Below are positions 50,257 through 58,339 of a stretch of 64,000 nt of DNA, piece after piece (positions within the stretch are counted from its first letter, which is position 1; every line of letters begins with the position of its first letter). A program made the position numbers and the translations under genes. Source of the DNA: Chondrinema litorale. GTDB lineage: Bacteria > Bacteroidota > Bacteroidia > Cytophagales > Flammeovirgaceae. A model generated the notes under the pieces. That model had not been told where the DNA came from, searched no databases, and saw only the letters and a program-made list of their open reading frames with translations. The stretch lies in contig NZ_CP111043.1 of assembly GCF_026250525.1 (NCBI RefSeq), positions 3,547,001 through 3,611,000 on the forward strand, in the 5' to 3' direction.

Positions 50257-52035
50257 TTATAAGATTCGATAACAGTCAATTTCTCCAGAAACAAAGCTTG
50301 ATTTACCCACTTCCAGCCTGATTTCAGTAGGCATGTATTTTTGATGATTAATCAAGAAAGGTTTATTCTCATCAATAGAAAACACATCACCAATGTCAAA
50401 TCCAGCAGGAAACATGATCTTGTTACTTTCTAGTCTAGTTCTTAAAAAATCAGCATAATAGTTTTCATAAAGCTGCTGGGAAGAAATACCATCTGCATCA
50501 TTATCTGGATACCATTTTACTAAAATCAACTCATCAATCCTTCCAGCTTCTTCAGTACCATAAGCGAATAAATCTCCCTCATAGGTGAGCTTGGCTGTCT
50601 CCAGTAATTCACTAGAACTATCAGGAAGAGTAAGTGCTTGTTTAGAAAGGGATATCAAACCTGTATCAATGGTAAAAGCAGTGGCAGAGCTAGTATCAGT
50701 GACTAAGTAAGTATCATCACCAATAATAATTTCAAAGCCATCTTCTTCGATGTTGAACTTATCATGACTACCTTGATAATACCTGATTTTATTGGTGTAG
50801 TCTTTTCCATCACCTGCCATCATCTCCTCTTTTTTATAGATATAAAGCGTATTAAAATCCTCATCAAAATCTAAATGCAAACCAAAACCAGCTGCTATTT
50901 TCTTTAAGAAATCAGCCGCAGAGATATCTGGCAGAATATCACTCAAATTAAAAGCAAATTGGAAGTTGAGGTGCTGAGCTGGAAAGATGGCAGCCACAGG
51001 AGTTCTATATCTAGGAGAATTGGTTTCTGGATCATAGTAGTATTCGGCTTCATACTGGATATGTTCCAAACCTTCCACTTTAAAACCAATGGCATCAGCA
51101 AGTAGCCTTACAATAAACTTTAAATCAATGAGTGGAGCAAAGTAAGTTTGATTCAAGTTCAAAAAACGAAATTGCCTGAAGATTTCCCTGTCACCCATTG
51201 CAAGCATGTAGGAATCATCCCAACCCGTATCATGGGCATACATTTCAGGAAAATACAAAGCTTCATAGCGATCAATAAACTTGATCACACTTTGACTGTA
51301 GAAATGCGCTGTGAAAATAATACCTCCATAATCAGCCTCGAGCTCCATCACCAAAGGTTTACTAGGCTCTACCTCATCCCACCAAGAAATAAACATGCGA
51401 ATAGTAGAGCTATCAGCAGCCAAGATTTGCGCAAAGCTGTTGAGGTTGCTAAAATGATCAGCTACTAAAAGTCCCAGATTATTAAGCAGATTGAGTAATG
51501 TATCACCTTCCTCTAAAGTAGCTGAAGCTTCAAAGGTTTCTTCATTACCTTCAAAACCTACCCTTAATGTATACTCCACACCAATATCTTGAGGGATATC
51601 CAATTCACTTCCACCACCTACATCTAAATGAGCTCTGGCTAAATACCAGTTATTACCTGAATCATACTCAGTAAAGTTGAAAGAGTAATCAAGCTCAGAT
51701 AATTTAAAGTCTTTGAGTAGGGGAGCAGTAGAAGACAGCCCCCAGAAGAAAGTGCATTTAAAGCTTTTGTTCTCATAAGTGACTTTGAGTTTGCCAGTTT
51801 TGTATGGATTGCCAAATAGCCAGAGCTGACAGCTAAACTCTCCTTTGAGCATGGTTTCAGGTAAGTCAAAGAAACCAAAAGCTCTGCGATTCAGTGGACT
51901 GGCAGGAATGTCAAAAGGCAGACTTTTATTCCCTACACGCACTTCAAAGTCAAAGAAAGCATTGCGGTAATACAAAGTCATTTTGCTATCTTCATCCAGA
52001 TCCAAAAAGGTGTCAGCTACTTTAAGAGCAATCAT
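50257..52035 (-). CDS. Large phage tail-associated protein, unrecognised (592 residues)
   Basis: Beta-rich, acidic protein without signal peptide or membrane segment. Aromatic and Asp-rich strands are seen (DFEVRVGNKSLPFDIPASPLN; TLRVGFEGNEETFEASATLEE). The C-terminal half has LKFIVRLLADAIGFKVEG and DFLKKIAAGFGLHLDFDEDFNTLYIYKKEEM, reminiscent of the two-domain hub or baseplate proteins of tailed phages (gp44/gpD-like repeats). It overlaps the upstream gene by 4 bases, indicating translational coupling. Structural tail-tip function is inference. Confidence 0.5.
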   Translation of the reverse strand: MIALKVADTFLDLDEDSKMTLYYRNAFFDFEVRVGNKSLPFDIPASPLNRRAFGFFDLPETMLKGEFSCQLWLFGNPYKTGKLKVTYENKSFKCTFFWGLSSTAPLLKDFKLSELDYSFNFTEYDSGNNWYLARAHLDVGGGSELDIPQDIGVEYTLRVGFEGNEETFEASATLEEGDTLLNLLNNLGLLVADHFSNLNSFAQILAADSSTIRMFISWWDEVEPSKPLVMELEADYGGIIFTAHFYSQSVIKFIDRYEALYFPEMYAHDTGWDDSYMLAMGDREIFRQFRFLNLNQTYFAPLIDLKFIVRLLADAIGFKVEGLEHIQYEAEYYYDPETNSPRYRTPVAAIFPAQHLNFQFAFNLSDILPDISAADFLKKIAAGFGLHLDFDEDFNTLYIYKKEEMMAGDGKDYTNKIRYYQGSHDKFNIEEDGFEIIIGDDTYLVTDTSSATAFTIDTGLISLSKQALTLPDSSSELLETAKLTYEGDLFAYGTEEAGRIDELILVKWYPDNDADGISSQQLYENYYADFLRTRLESNKIMFPAGFDIGDVFSIDENKPFLINHQKYMPTEIRLEVGKSSFVSGEIDCYRIL

Positions 52036-53183
52036 AGAAAATCATAGAGTTTATTGGAGAAAGCAAAATCATAAGAGAACTGCACAGCCAAAAGACCAGG
52101 TTCAGAGCTATCGGTTTTGTATGCTGCTTTCTTTAATATGATGGGTGTAAAGGAAATCTCTCCAGCTGCATTTTTTCTGATCTCATAGCGAAACCTACTT
52201 TTTAAAAACTCCCTGGCATGTAGCATTTCTATAGAAGAAAGGTAACCAGTAGATGTTTTAAAAGACAGCTGCTCGATCGATTCAAAGGTCTGAAATTGGC
52301 TAGCATTCGGCAGGTTACCCACAGGTACATTGATTTCAGCATTTTCATAAGTAAAACTGCTTTCCTCCTCGAAGTTGCCAAAACAATGTAGCACTGACCA
52401 ACCACCGGCACTATTAGCAAATAAGAAAGACTTCCGGATCTTTTTGCTAGACAGATTAAAGTGAACGTTTTGGGTAGTAGTACCATCTACTGAAATTACT
52501 GGAGAAAAAGAATCAATGTTTTTGTCAGCCACTTCAGCATTAGTTGCCAAAGCTAGATCAACATAAGAACAAGGAATTATTTTTAAAGGAGAGCCAGCAA
52601 CAAAATCAAACTCAGTTAAATTGTAAGAAAAAGTAGTTCCATCATCATAAGAGCCAGTCACAGAAAGTTGCGCAGTAACAGAAGAATTAGCTAGCCATAA
52701 AAAACTCAAATACTGCTGGGAGTTTTTAGTCACTTTCATTCCGTTGCTGGTAAAGCAGAGAAACTTATCAGCAAAATAACTATTAAAATCAAACTGCTGC
52801 AAGTTGTGACCAAGTCCAGCTTTTAGGCAAGCAAAGCTAAATGGACTATCACTTTGTTGTTCTCCTTCATCAAACCATTTCTCTCTCATGATGGCATTTA
52901 GCATGGTATAACTTTCAGCATCATTAGAAATAGCAGGTACACCTTCAGCAGGCAGACCATGAGCAAGCAAACTGTCTAATACCTGACTTAGCTCAAAGAA
53001 GGTTTTACCATCTGCATTGGGAGTTTGCGTAAGTACGATATCAGGCAACAAATCAGGCTGCTCAAAAACGATTTCCACCCGATATCTATCTAAAGCACTA
53101 TAGCTAGTAGACTGTATTTCCCAGAGCTGGCGCTTACGAGCCAGTACTGGTTGAACTGGTTGAGAAACGATACTTACTGCCAT
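52032..53183 (-). CDS. Phage tail-associated protein, unrecognised (383 residues)
   Basis: Beta-rich protein starting MAVSIVSQPVQPVLARKRQL; central Ser/Thr/Asn-rich strands (SVTAQLSVTGSYDDGTTFSYNLTEFDFVAG) and a C-terminal FKSRFRYEIRKNAAGEISFTPIIL. No enzymatic motif. Cysteines are few. The gene overlaps both neighbours (4 bases at its 3' end, 10 bases at its 5' end), typical of compact phage late operons. Likely structural. Confidence 0.5.
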   Translation of the reverse strand: MAVSIVSQPVQPVLARKRQLWEIQSTSYSALDRYRVEIVFEQPDLLPDIVLTQTPNADGKTFFELSQVLDSLLAHGLPAEGVPAISNDAESYTMLNAIMREKWFDEGEQQSDSPFSFACLKAGLGHNLQQFDFNSYFADKFLCFTSNGMKVTKNSQQYLSFLWLANSSVTAQLSVTGSYDDGTTFSYNLTEFDFVAGSPLKIIPCSYVDLALATNAEVADKNIDSFSPVISVDGTTTQNVHFNLSSKKIRKSFLFANSAGGWSVLHCFGNFEEESSFTYENAEINVPVGNLPNASQFQTFESIEQLSFKTSTGYLSSIEMLHAREFLKSRFRYEIRKNAAGEISFTPIILKKAAYKTDSSEPGLLAVQFSYDFAFSNKLYDFL

Positions 53184-53659
53184 GAATCTGGATTGTGTTG
53201 GATGGAAGACTGGATCATGATGTCAAATTCATAAGCCCAGCCAATAAGGTCATTGGGAGCAATGGGTTCAGAGATATTCGGACCATTCCCTTTAAAGTCA
53301 ATGGCTTGCCTGATGGGAAAAACCTCCTCTTCCATATCGAAATGGAGTTTACCAATTAGCTCATTGATGATGGGTTCGAGCTCGGTTAATATGCTGTTTT
53401 TAGTAGATTTCCCTTCATCTTTTCCATAAGGCTTATACAGCGTGATCATAAAAGAAAGGATATCATATTTGAACTCTGCTTCATTTTCTTTGGATTGCCG
53501 AGTAAAGTAAGGCACAAATAGCAGCGGATATTCCTCTTCTTGTTTTGAAGGTAACTCATCGAGTAAGTCATCAATAGAGCCAAACATGACAGAGTTGACC
53601 TCTTTGTGATTGGAGTAGCCTTCAAAGTAGGATTTTATCGCTTCTAAATCAGCATTCAT
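53174..53659 (-). CDS. Phage small structural protein, unrecognised (161 residues)
   Basis: Small alpha/beta protein: DLEAIKSYFEGYSNHKEVNSVMFGSIDDLLDELPSKQ, then EYPLLFVPYFTRQSKENEAEFKYDILSFMITLYKP, and an amphipathic end. The fold pattern (one long helix, then strands ending in DIMIQSS) resembles tail-terminator or neck proteins that measure particle length. It overlaps its upstream neighbour by 4 bases. Confidence 0.5.
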   Translation of the reverse strand: MNADLEAIKSYFEGYSNHKEVNSVMFGSIDDLLDELPSKQEEEYPLLFVPYFTRQSKENEAEFKYDILSFMITLYKPYGKDEGKSTKNSILTELEPIINELIGKLHFDMEEEVFPIRQAIDFKGNGPNISEPIAPNDLIGWAYEFDIMIQSSIQHNPDSWQ

Positions 53660-54477
53660 GAATTTTGTTTTTCAATGTTTAAGATGATGTCTTTGAGCAT
53701 GGAAAGGGCATTGTACAGGTTTTCATCCTGCACTTTTTCTAAATCTCCCAAAGTGCCTTCTTTGGCTAGCAATTTTTGAGCAACTGCATAAGGGGAATCA
53801 GAATTAGATAATTCTGCTGAATCACTTTCTCCACCAGCTCCAAACACTTCAGGAAATTGCTCGGAGATATACTTTTTACATCCAGCAAAGAATAGGAAAA
53901 CGACCTTTTTAAGGGCTTGATCAAGACCAGTAATCTCTTTGGCATAAATCTGAGACAAGTAGTAATTGTAAGGCCTTCTGATGTCTCCATTGTAATCATC
54001 CGCATTTAGTTGCTTTTTAGATTTGGCAGGTCTAAAGAGGGTGGCCACCAGTGCATCTAGATACTTTTCCTCTCCAGACAGAGCATATTGCTGAGCCATT
54101 TCATCTGCATGGATAAACTCAATAAATGAGCAATTAAACAAACAGGTATCAGGTGCATAAAAGGTTTTGCTATTCAAAGAGAAACTATCCAGTTTCTTTT
54201 CAGTAAAACTACATTCCTCAAACACCCATAAAGATAGCTCTCGCAGTCTATTCAAACTTTCTGGATCTATCCGAAGCAGAAACCGATGACTGATATTGAG
54301 CAGAATAGCTACCACCTTTAACTGAGTGACATAATCAGGCTGATCAATGAGCCAGTAAGCAGAGAGTTTTTTGAGCTGCTCCAAAGAGCACTCCCCAGTA
54401 TGTTGGGGGAGTAGGAGCAGTTTATCTTTTACCCAGAGTAAACCCATTACCCGATAGCTAAGCTTTACTTTCTCCAT
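53656..54477 (-). CDS. Phage-element protein, unrecognised (273 residues)
   Basis: Mainly helical protein: VMGLLWVKDKLLLLPQHTGECSLEQLKKLSAYW, then LLRIDPESLNRLRELSLWVFEECSF; C-terminal SMLKDIILNIEKQNS. No known motif. It overlaps the 123-residue gene by 20 bases. It is in the structural block, so a packaging chaperone or scaffold role is conceivable, but nothing in the sequence decides it. Confidence 0.45.
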   Translation of the reverse strand: MEKVKLSYRVMGLLWVKDKLLLLPQHTGECSLEQLKKLSAYWLIDQPDYVTQLKVVAILLNISHRFLLRIDPESLNRLRELSLWVFEECSFTEKKLDSFSLNSKTFYAPDTCLFNCSFIEFIHADEMAQQYALSGEEKYLDALVATLFRPAKSKKQLNADDYNGDIRRPYNYYLSQIYAKEITGLDQALKKVVFLFFAGCKKYISEQFPEVFGAGGESDSAELSNSDSPYAVAQKLLAKEGTLGDLEKVQDENLYNALSMLKDIILNIEKQNS

Positions 54478-54829
54478 CGATTGAGTTTTCTATCAAAGGA
54501 GTTTCACTTTCTGTTGTCCCAGCCAAATGATCAGCAATTTCAGTGAGCCAGTTTTTGAACATGGTTCTTTTCTGAGCATCTTTGACTCTAGCATCTACTT
54601 CTTCCAAAGCTTCTTTTAAACCCCAGTTGACTAAATCAGGTCGGGCTTCTTGCCAGATGGCAACTAACTGTTCTTTATCATTCTTGTCCTTGTCAGTTAA
54701 AGCTTTGGGTACTTTTTCAAGGTGGCCAGTAAGTTCTACCAAACGATCGCTCAAGTATTCATCAGAGACTTCTTCCTTGAATAATTCAGTGATAATGGCA
54801 AAGGCTAGATTAATTATAAGTTTTTTCAT
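54458..54829 (-). CDS. Phage-element protein, unrecognised (123 residues)
   Basis: Acidic helical protein (MKKLIINLAFAIITELFKEE, then YLSDRLVELTGHLEKVPKALTDKDKND), with a slightly hydrophobic N-terminus that is not a clear signal peptide. It is the first minus-strand gene downstream of the inserted defence cassette. The motif at 54871-54888 lies 42 bases upstream, so it may head a separate transcript. Confidence 0.5.
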   Translation of the reverse strand: MKKLIINLAFAIITELFKEEVSDEYLSDRLVELTGHLEKVPKALTDKDKNDKEQLVAIWQEARPDLVNWGLKEALEEVDARVKDAQKRTMFKNWLTEIADHLAGTTESETPLIENSIDGESKA

Positions 54830-54870
54830 CGCTTTTTTGAAAGCGAAGTAATAGGTTATTAATGAAGATT

Positions 54871-54888
54871 AATAGGACGGAAATTAAC
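54871..54888 (-). promoter_or_regulatory. Element-specific motif upstream of the 54829 gene
   Basis: Minus strand TTAATTTCCGTCCTATT, nearly identical to 48621-48640 and at a similar distance (about 42 bases) from a start codon. A phage-type promoter or regulator site is inferred. Confidence 0.4.
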
Positions 54889-54979
54889 TAACTAATGGAT
54901 GTTATTTGTTGTTTTTAGAGTACTATAAAGTATTTATAAATGTATATTTATTGTCGTTACTTATTTAAATATTTAAAAA

Positions 54980-55336
54980 ATGGCATTTGTAAAAGGAGAT
55001 ATTATTTGGGTTAATTCTAATAACAGGGACTCTGAAAGGCTAAAACATCCTGCAGTTGTCTGGGAAGATACTGAGGATGAGTCAGATTTTTATGGTATTA
55101 TGCTTACTCATGCAGGACCTGATAAAGGGTATGATAATATATTAATGCAAGTGGAGCATTTTGAAGCTGGAAATGAAATTGTTTTTTCAAATACACATTT
55201 TGTAAATCAACTTTTCATCAAATTTCATGAATGGGGACCGTTTTACAGATGTGGTAAGCTAACAGAAAGCGGAATTGAATTTATTACAGATCGATTAACA
55301 GAAAATGATCCAATAACCTTTAATAATTATAGCTAG
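54980..55336 (+). CDS. PemK/MazF-like fold protein
   Basis: The 118-residue protein has the N-terminal beta start VKGDIIWVNSN and HPAVVWEDTEDESDFYGIMLTHAG, and the C-terminal HFVNQLFIKFHEWGPFYRCGKL, then TESGIEFITDRL. This order (GDI-x-W/V, P-A-V-V, Q/N-L, G-K-L) is that of PemK/MazF-type RNase toxins, though the RPAVV arginine is here His (KHPAVV). No antitoxin ORF precedes it. It opens the plus-strand cassette and is followed 3 bases later by the DNA glycosylase gene, so the two are surely co-transcribed. Toxin activity is uncertain. Confidence 0.55.
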   Translation: MAFVKGDIIWVNSNNRDSERLKHPAVVWEDTEDESDFYGIMLTHAGPDKGYDNILMQVEHFEAGNEIVFSNTHFVNQLFIKFHEWGPFYRCGKLTESGIEFITDRLTENDPITFNNYS

Positions 55337-55339
55337 GTA

Positions 55340-55840
55340 ATGCTAAAGGATGTTCTTGATACAAATCTTGATGTAGTTTTTTGTGGTACAGCAAAAGGTA
55401 AAGCATCTGCTCTGAAAGGATTCTATTATGCTGGTCCAGGAAATAAATTCTATAGTATTTTATGTCAAACTGGTTTTACTCCGCATAAACTAGACCCAAA
55501 AGAATGTTATGAAATTAACAAATATAATATTGGATTAACTGATTTGGTACACACTGAGTTTGGAAATGATAAAGAAATTTCAAATGGTAGTTATGAAGTG
55601 GAAAGTTTTATCATAAAAATGGAGAAATACCAACCTAAATATATTGCATTTAATAGTAAAAAAGCGGCATCATTTGTCTTAGGGTATCAAGGAAAAACTA
55701 CACAGATAAAATATGGACTTCAAGAGAAAAATATTGGTGAATCAAAACTTTTTGTTCTTCCATCTACTTCTGGTAATGCAAGACGGTTTTGGAATGAGAA
55801 CTACTGGCTTGAATTGAAACAATTAATTGCTCAAGCTTAA
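55340..55840 (+). CDS. Mug-type (TDG family) DNA glycosylase with altered catalytic motif
   Basis: The 166-residue protein aligns by eye with E. coli Mug from the N-terminus: NLDVVFCGTAKGKASALKG (Mug reads VVFCGINPGLSSA), FYYAGPGNKFYSILCQTGFTP, IGLTDLV and the C-terminal VLPSTSGNARRFW (Mug VLPNPSG). Mug excises uracil and other bases opposite G. The catalytic Asn18 of the GINPG motif is here Ala18 (GTAKG), so uracil activity may be changed or the substrate different. It is coupled to the PemK-like gene and upstream of a cytosine-type methyltransferase. Confidence 0.75.
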   Translation: MLKDVLDTNLDVVFCGTAKGKASALKGFYYAGPGNKFYSILCQTGFTPHKLDPKECYEINKYNIGLTDLVHTEFGNDKEISNGSYEVESFIIKMEKYQPKYIAFNSKKAASFVLGYQGKTTQIKYGLQEKNIGESKLFVLPSTSGNARRFWNENYWLELKQLIAQA

Positions 55841-55898
55841 TTATGATAAAAATGGCTTTTATGGATGAAGTTGTAAGTTTAAATCATTAATGGTTTTA

Positions 55899-55906
55899 TA
55901 TCTTTG
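55899..55906 (+). promoter_or_regulatory. -7 element of the methyltransferase gene
   Basis: TATCTTTG fits TAnnTTTG exactly and ends 5 bases before the ATG at 55911, so the mRNA would be leaderless or nearly so. A TTG at 55871-55873 is 25 bases upstream, slightly beyond normal spacing. Confidence 0.5.
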
Positions 55907-55910
55907 CGTT

Positions 55911-57176
55911 ATGATTTTAGAGAACGCAACATTGAAAGAGAGAGATAAAGTGTCTTCTACTTTTGTAGATAATATGAAATTACCTATTCATGGATGGTTT
56001 AGATATACAGCAGGTTTTTCAGCGGAGTGGGTAACATCAGTTTTTAATAAATTTCCTAATGCTAAAAATATTTTAGATCCATTTGTTGGTTCAGGGACAG
56101 TATTATTAGAAGGATTATTTAATGGTAAAAAAACTTATGGAGTAGAAGCACATACCCTAGTACATAAAATAGCAGAAGCGAAGCTACTTTGGAATACTGA
56201 TATTGAACGTTTACAAAATGAGGCAATAGGGTTGTTAAAGAAAGCAGCTGCTATAAAGCTAGAAAAAAGAGATTATCCAAAATTATTATCAAAATGTTAT
56301 CCTCCAGGCACTTTAGAAGATTTATTTAAATTAAAACAAGCTTGGCTTGAAACAAAAATGTCAGATGAGTCAAGAAAACTCACGTGGTTCATAATAACCT
56401 CAATATTGAGGGTCTCATCACCAGTTGGCACTGCTCAATGGCAATATATTTTGCCAAATAAATCAAAATCTAAAGTACTTGAACCTTATATTGCGTTTGA
56501 AAACAAGTTAAATGCAATTACTTCGGATATGGAACTTGTTCAAAGGAAAAAGTTGCCATTAGGAACCGCAAAATTATTTAAAGGGGATAGTCGAAATCTC
56601 TCAGAAATTCAATCGAATTCAATTGATTTGGTGATTACATCCCCACCTTATGCAAATAATTACGATTATGCTGATGCTACAAGGTTAGAATTAACTTTTT
56701 GGGAAGAAATCGACAATTGGGGAGAATTACAAAATTTAGTAAAAAATGATATAATAAGAGCATGTACTCAACATGTAGCTCATATTAGAAATGACGTTGA
56801 TGAGTATTTCAGTTCTAGTTGTCTCAAGCCAATTAGAGATGAGTTAAAGGTTAAATTTGATTTACTTGCTGAAACAAGATTACATCATGGAGGTAAGAAA
56901 AACTATCACTTAATGGCATTAGCTTATTTTAAAGATTTAGCAGAAACATTTATTGCTTTGAGAAGAGTTTGTAAAGATGATTCAAATTTATGTTTTGTAA
57001 TTGGTGATTCTGCACCGTATGGTATATATCTTCCTGTTGATCAATGGTTAGGAAAGCTTGCTGTTGGTGCAGGTTTTAATTCTTATTCTTTTGAGAAAAC
57101 TAGAGATAGAAATGTAAAATGGAAAAATAGAAAACATCAAGTTCCATTACAAGAAGGTAGACTATGGATAAATTAA
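55911..57176 (+). CDS. DNA methyltransferase, N4-cytosine type (SPPY)
   Basis: The 421-residue protein has SAM-binding motif I LDPFVGSGT (about 55-63), followed by a variable centre, and the catalytic motif IV TSPPYANNYDYA (about 243-254), with TSPPY typical of N4-methylcytosine (and some N6-adenine) enzymes. Motif I before IV marks the alpha or gamma group. LCFVIGDSAPYGIYLPVD (about 360-377) is a further conserved strand. It pairs with the next gene as a type II restriction-modification system. The ATG at 55911 is preferred over the one at 55890, because the -7 promoter element lies between them. Confidence 0.82.
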   Translation: MILENATLKERDKVSSTFVDNMKLPIHGWFRYTAGFSAEWVTSVFNKFPNAKNILDPFVGSGTVLLEGLFNGKKTYGVEAHTLVHKIAEAKLLWNTDIERLQNEAIGLLKKAAAIKLEKRDYPKLLSKCYPPGTLEDLFKLKQAWLETKMSDESRKLTWFIITSILRVSSPVGTAQWQYILPNKSKSKVLEPYIAFENKLNAITSDMELVQRKKLPLGTAKLFKGDSRNLSEIQSNSIDLVITSPPYANNYDYADATRLELTFWEEIDNWGELQNLVKNDIIRACTQHVAHIRNDVDEYFSSSCLKPIRDELKVKFDLLAETRLHHGGKKNYHLMALAYFKDLAETFIALRRVCKDDSNLCFVIGDSAPYGIYLPVDQWLGKLAVGAGFNSYSFEKTRDRNVKWKNRKHQVPLQEGRLWIN

Positions 57177-57197
57177 ATATAATAAAAAAACGAATAT

Positions 57198-58076
57198 ATG
57201 GCTAAATCCCCATCACATAAGTTTGGACAGATAATCGGTGAGATTCTTGAAACAACTATGAAAATTTACTTTCAAGATTTTGCTACTAAATTTGATTTAT
57301 ATCTTGACAAAAAAGGAAAACGAAAGGCTCGCAAAGGTAAAAAAGTAACATGGTATGATAGTTATGAAAATAAACATGATTTAGACTTTGTTTTAGAACG
57401 TGGTGGTTCTGATGCAGAAATAGGTCTACCTGTAGCATTCATTGAAATTGCATGGCGTAGATATACAAAACATTCACGGAATAAAGCTCAAGAAATTCAA
57501 GGTGCAATTCTCCCATTAGCATTTACTCATAGTTTTTCCGCGCCATTTTTGGGTGTAGTGTTAGCCGGTGTATTTACTGAAGGTGCTTTAAATCAACTTA
57601 GGTCAAGGAATTTCAATGTATTGTACTTTGAGTATGATACAGTAGTTTCAGCTTTTAAGACATATGGAATAGATGCTTCATATGAAGAAGATACTTCTGA
57701 TGAAGATTTTACCAAAAAAATTGAACAATGGGAGGCATTTAATGACAAAGAAAAAATCATTCAAAAACTTGTTGAATTAAATCAAGATAAATTTGATATA
57801 TTCTTTAAAGTATTGGAAGAAAGTGTGTCAAGATATATAACAGAAATTAGAATATTACCATTACTTGGAACATCATCTGTCTTTCAGTCTGCAACCGAAG
57901 CAATTAACTTTCTAAATGAATTTACAGTAATTGACTATGAAACGAAAGATCTAATTCGGTTTGAGATTAAAATAATATATAGTAATGGAGATACAATAGA
58001 AGCAAGTTTTGCAAATAAAAATAGTGCAAATAGCTTTTTGAAAGCTTATGAGATTCCTGACTTAAATGTCAATTGA
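57198..58076 (+). CDS. Probable type II restriction endonuclease
   Basis: The 292-residue protein begins with a helical DNA-contact-like segment (KFGQIIGEILETTMKIYFQDFATKF, then a Lys/Arg-rich stretch DKKGKRKARKGKK). HDLDFVLERGG (about 72-82), then PVAFIEIAWRRYTKHSRNKAQEI (about 93-115), form a possible PD-(D/E)xK core: Asp in DLDFVLE, Glu in IEIAW, with Arg instead of the usual Lys. It lies 21 bases after the methyltransferase and has no other plausible role in such a pair. The type II assignment rests on context plus this motif. The recognition site is unknown. Confidence 0.6.
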   Translation: MAKSPSHKFGQIIGEILETTMKIYFQDFATKFDLYLDKKGKRKARKGKKVTWYDSYENKHDLDFVLERGGSDAEIGLPVAFIEIAWRRYTKHSRNKAQEIQGAILPLAFTHSFSAPFLGVVLAGVFTEGALNQLRSRNFNVLYFEYDTVVSAFKTYGIDASYEEDTSDEDFTKKIEQWEAFNDKEKIIQKLVELNQDKFDIFFKVLEESVSRYITEIRILPLLGTSSVFQSATEAINFLNEFTVIDYETKDLIRFEIKIIYSNGDTIEASFANKNSANSFLKAYEIPDLNVN

Positions 58077-58339
58077 ATTAATAATTAGTATTATTTCTAA
58101 TTAATTAGATAGTTTGCTCTTGATTTAATTAGAAGTTTAATCAAATAATGTTTGTAAGCATAGTATCGTCCAATTTTGTTAAAAAAAACATAATTTCATT
58201 ATCGATAAGTAATAATAGATTTCATATCATCGGATTTTCTGTCCTTTAAATTTAAATGATATTTTGTAATAAATGATGCTATTTTGGTACTAACCAATTA
58301 GGTCTGAAATTTCAGGCTGTTAATAAAAAACTGAATGAA
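58077..58339. other. Intergenic stretch before the DUF262 gene
   Basis: A+T-rich, no ORF; contains TATTTTG-like runs near 58265-58290 that could act as a promoter for the next gene, without a convincing -33 partner. Confidence 0.35.

Noticed and set aside
54582..54851. 89-codon plus-strand ORF overlapping the 54829 gene
   Set aside because: Antisense to a tightly packed phage gene; no ribosome site and poor composition.
54980..55336. Calling the 118-residue protein a complete toxin-antitoxin system
   Set aside because: No antitoxin gene is next to it, and the key Arg of the RPAVV motif is missing.
55890..55910. ATG at 55890 as start of the methyltransferase
   Set aside because: The -7 promoter element lies inside this interval, and the added residues are not typical of the family.
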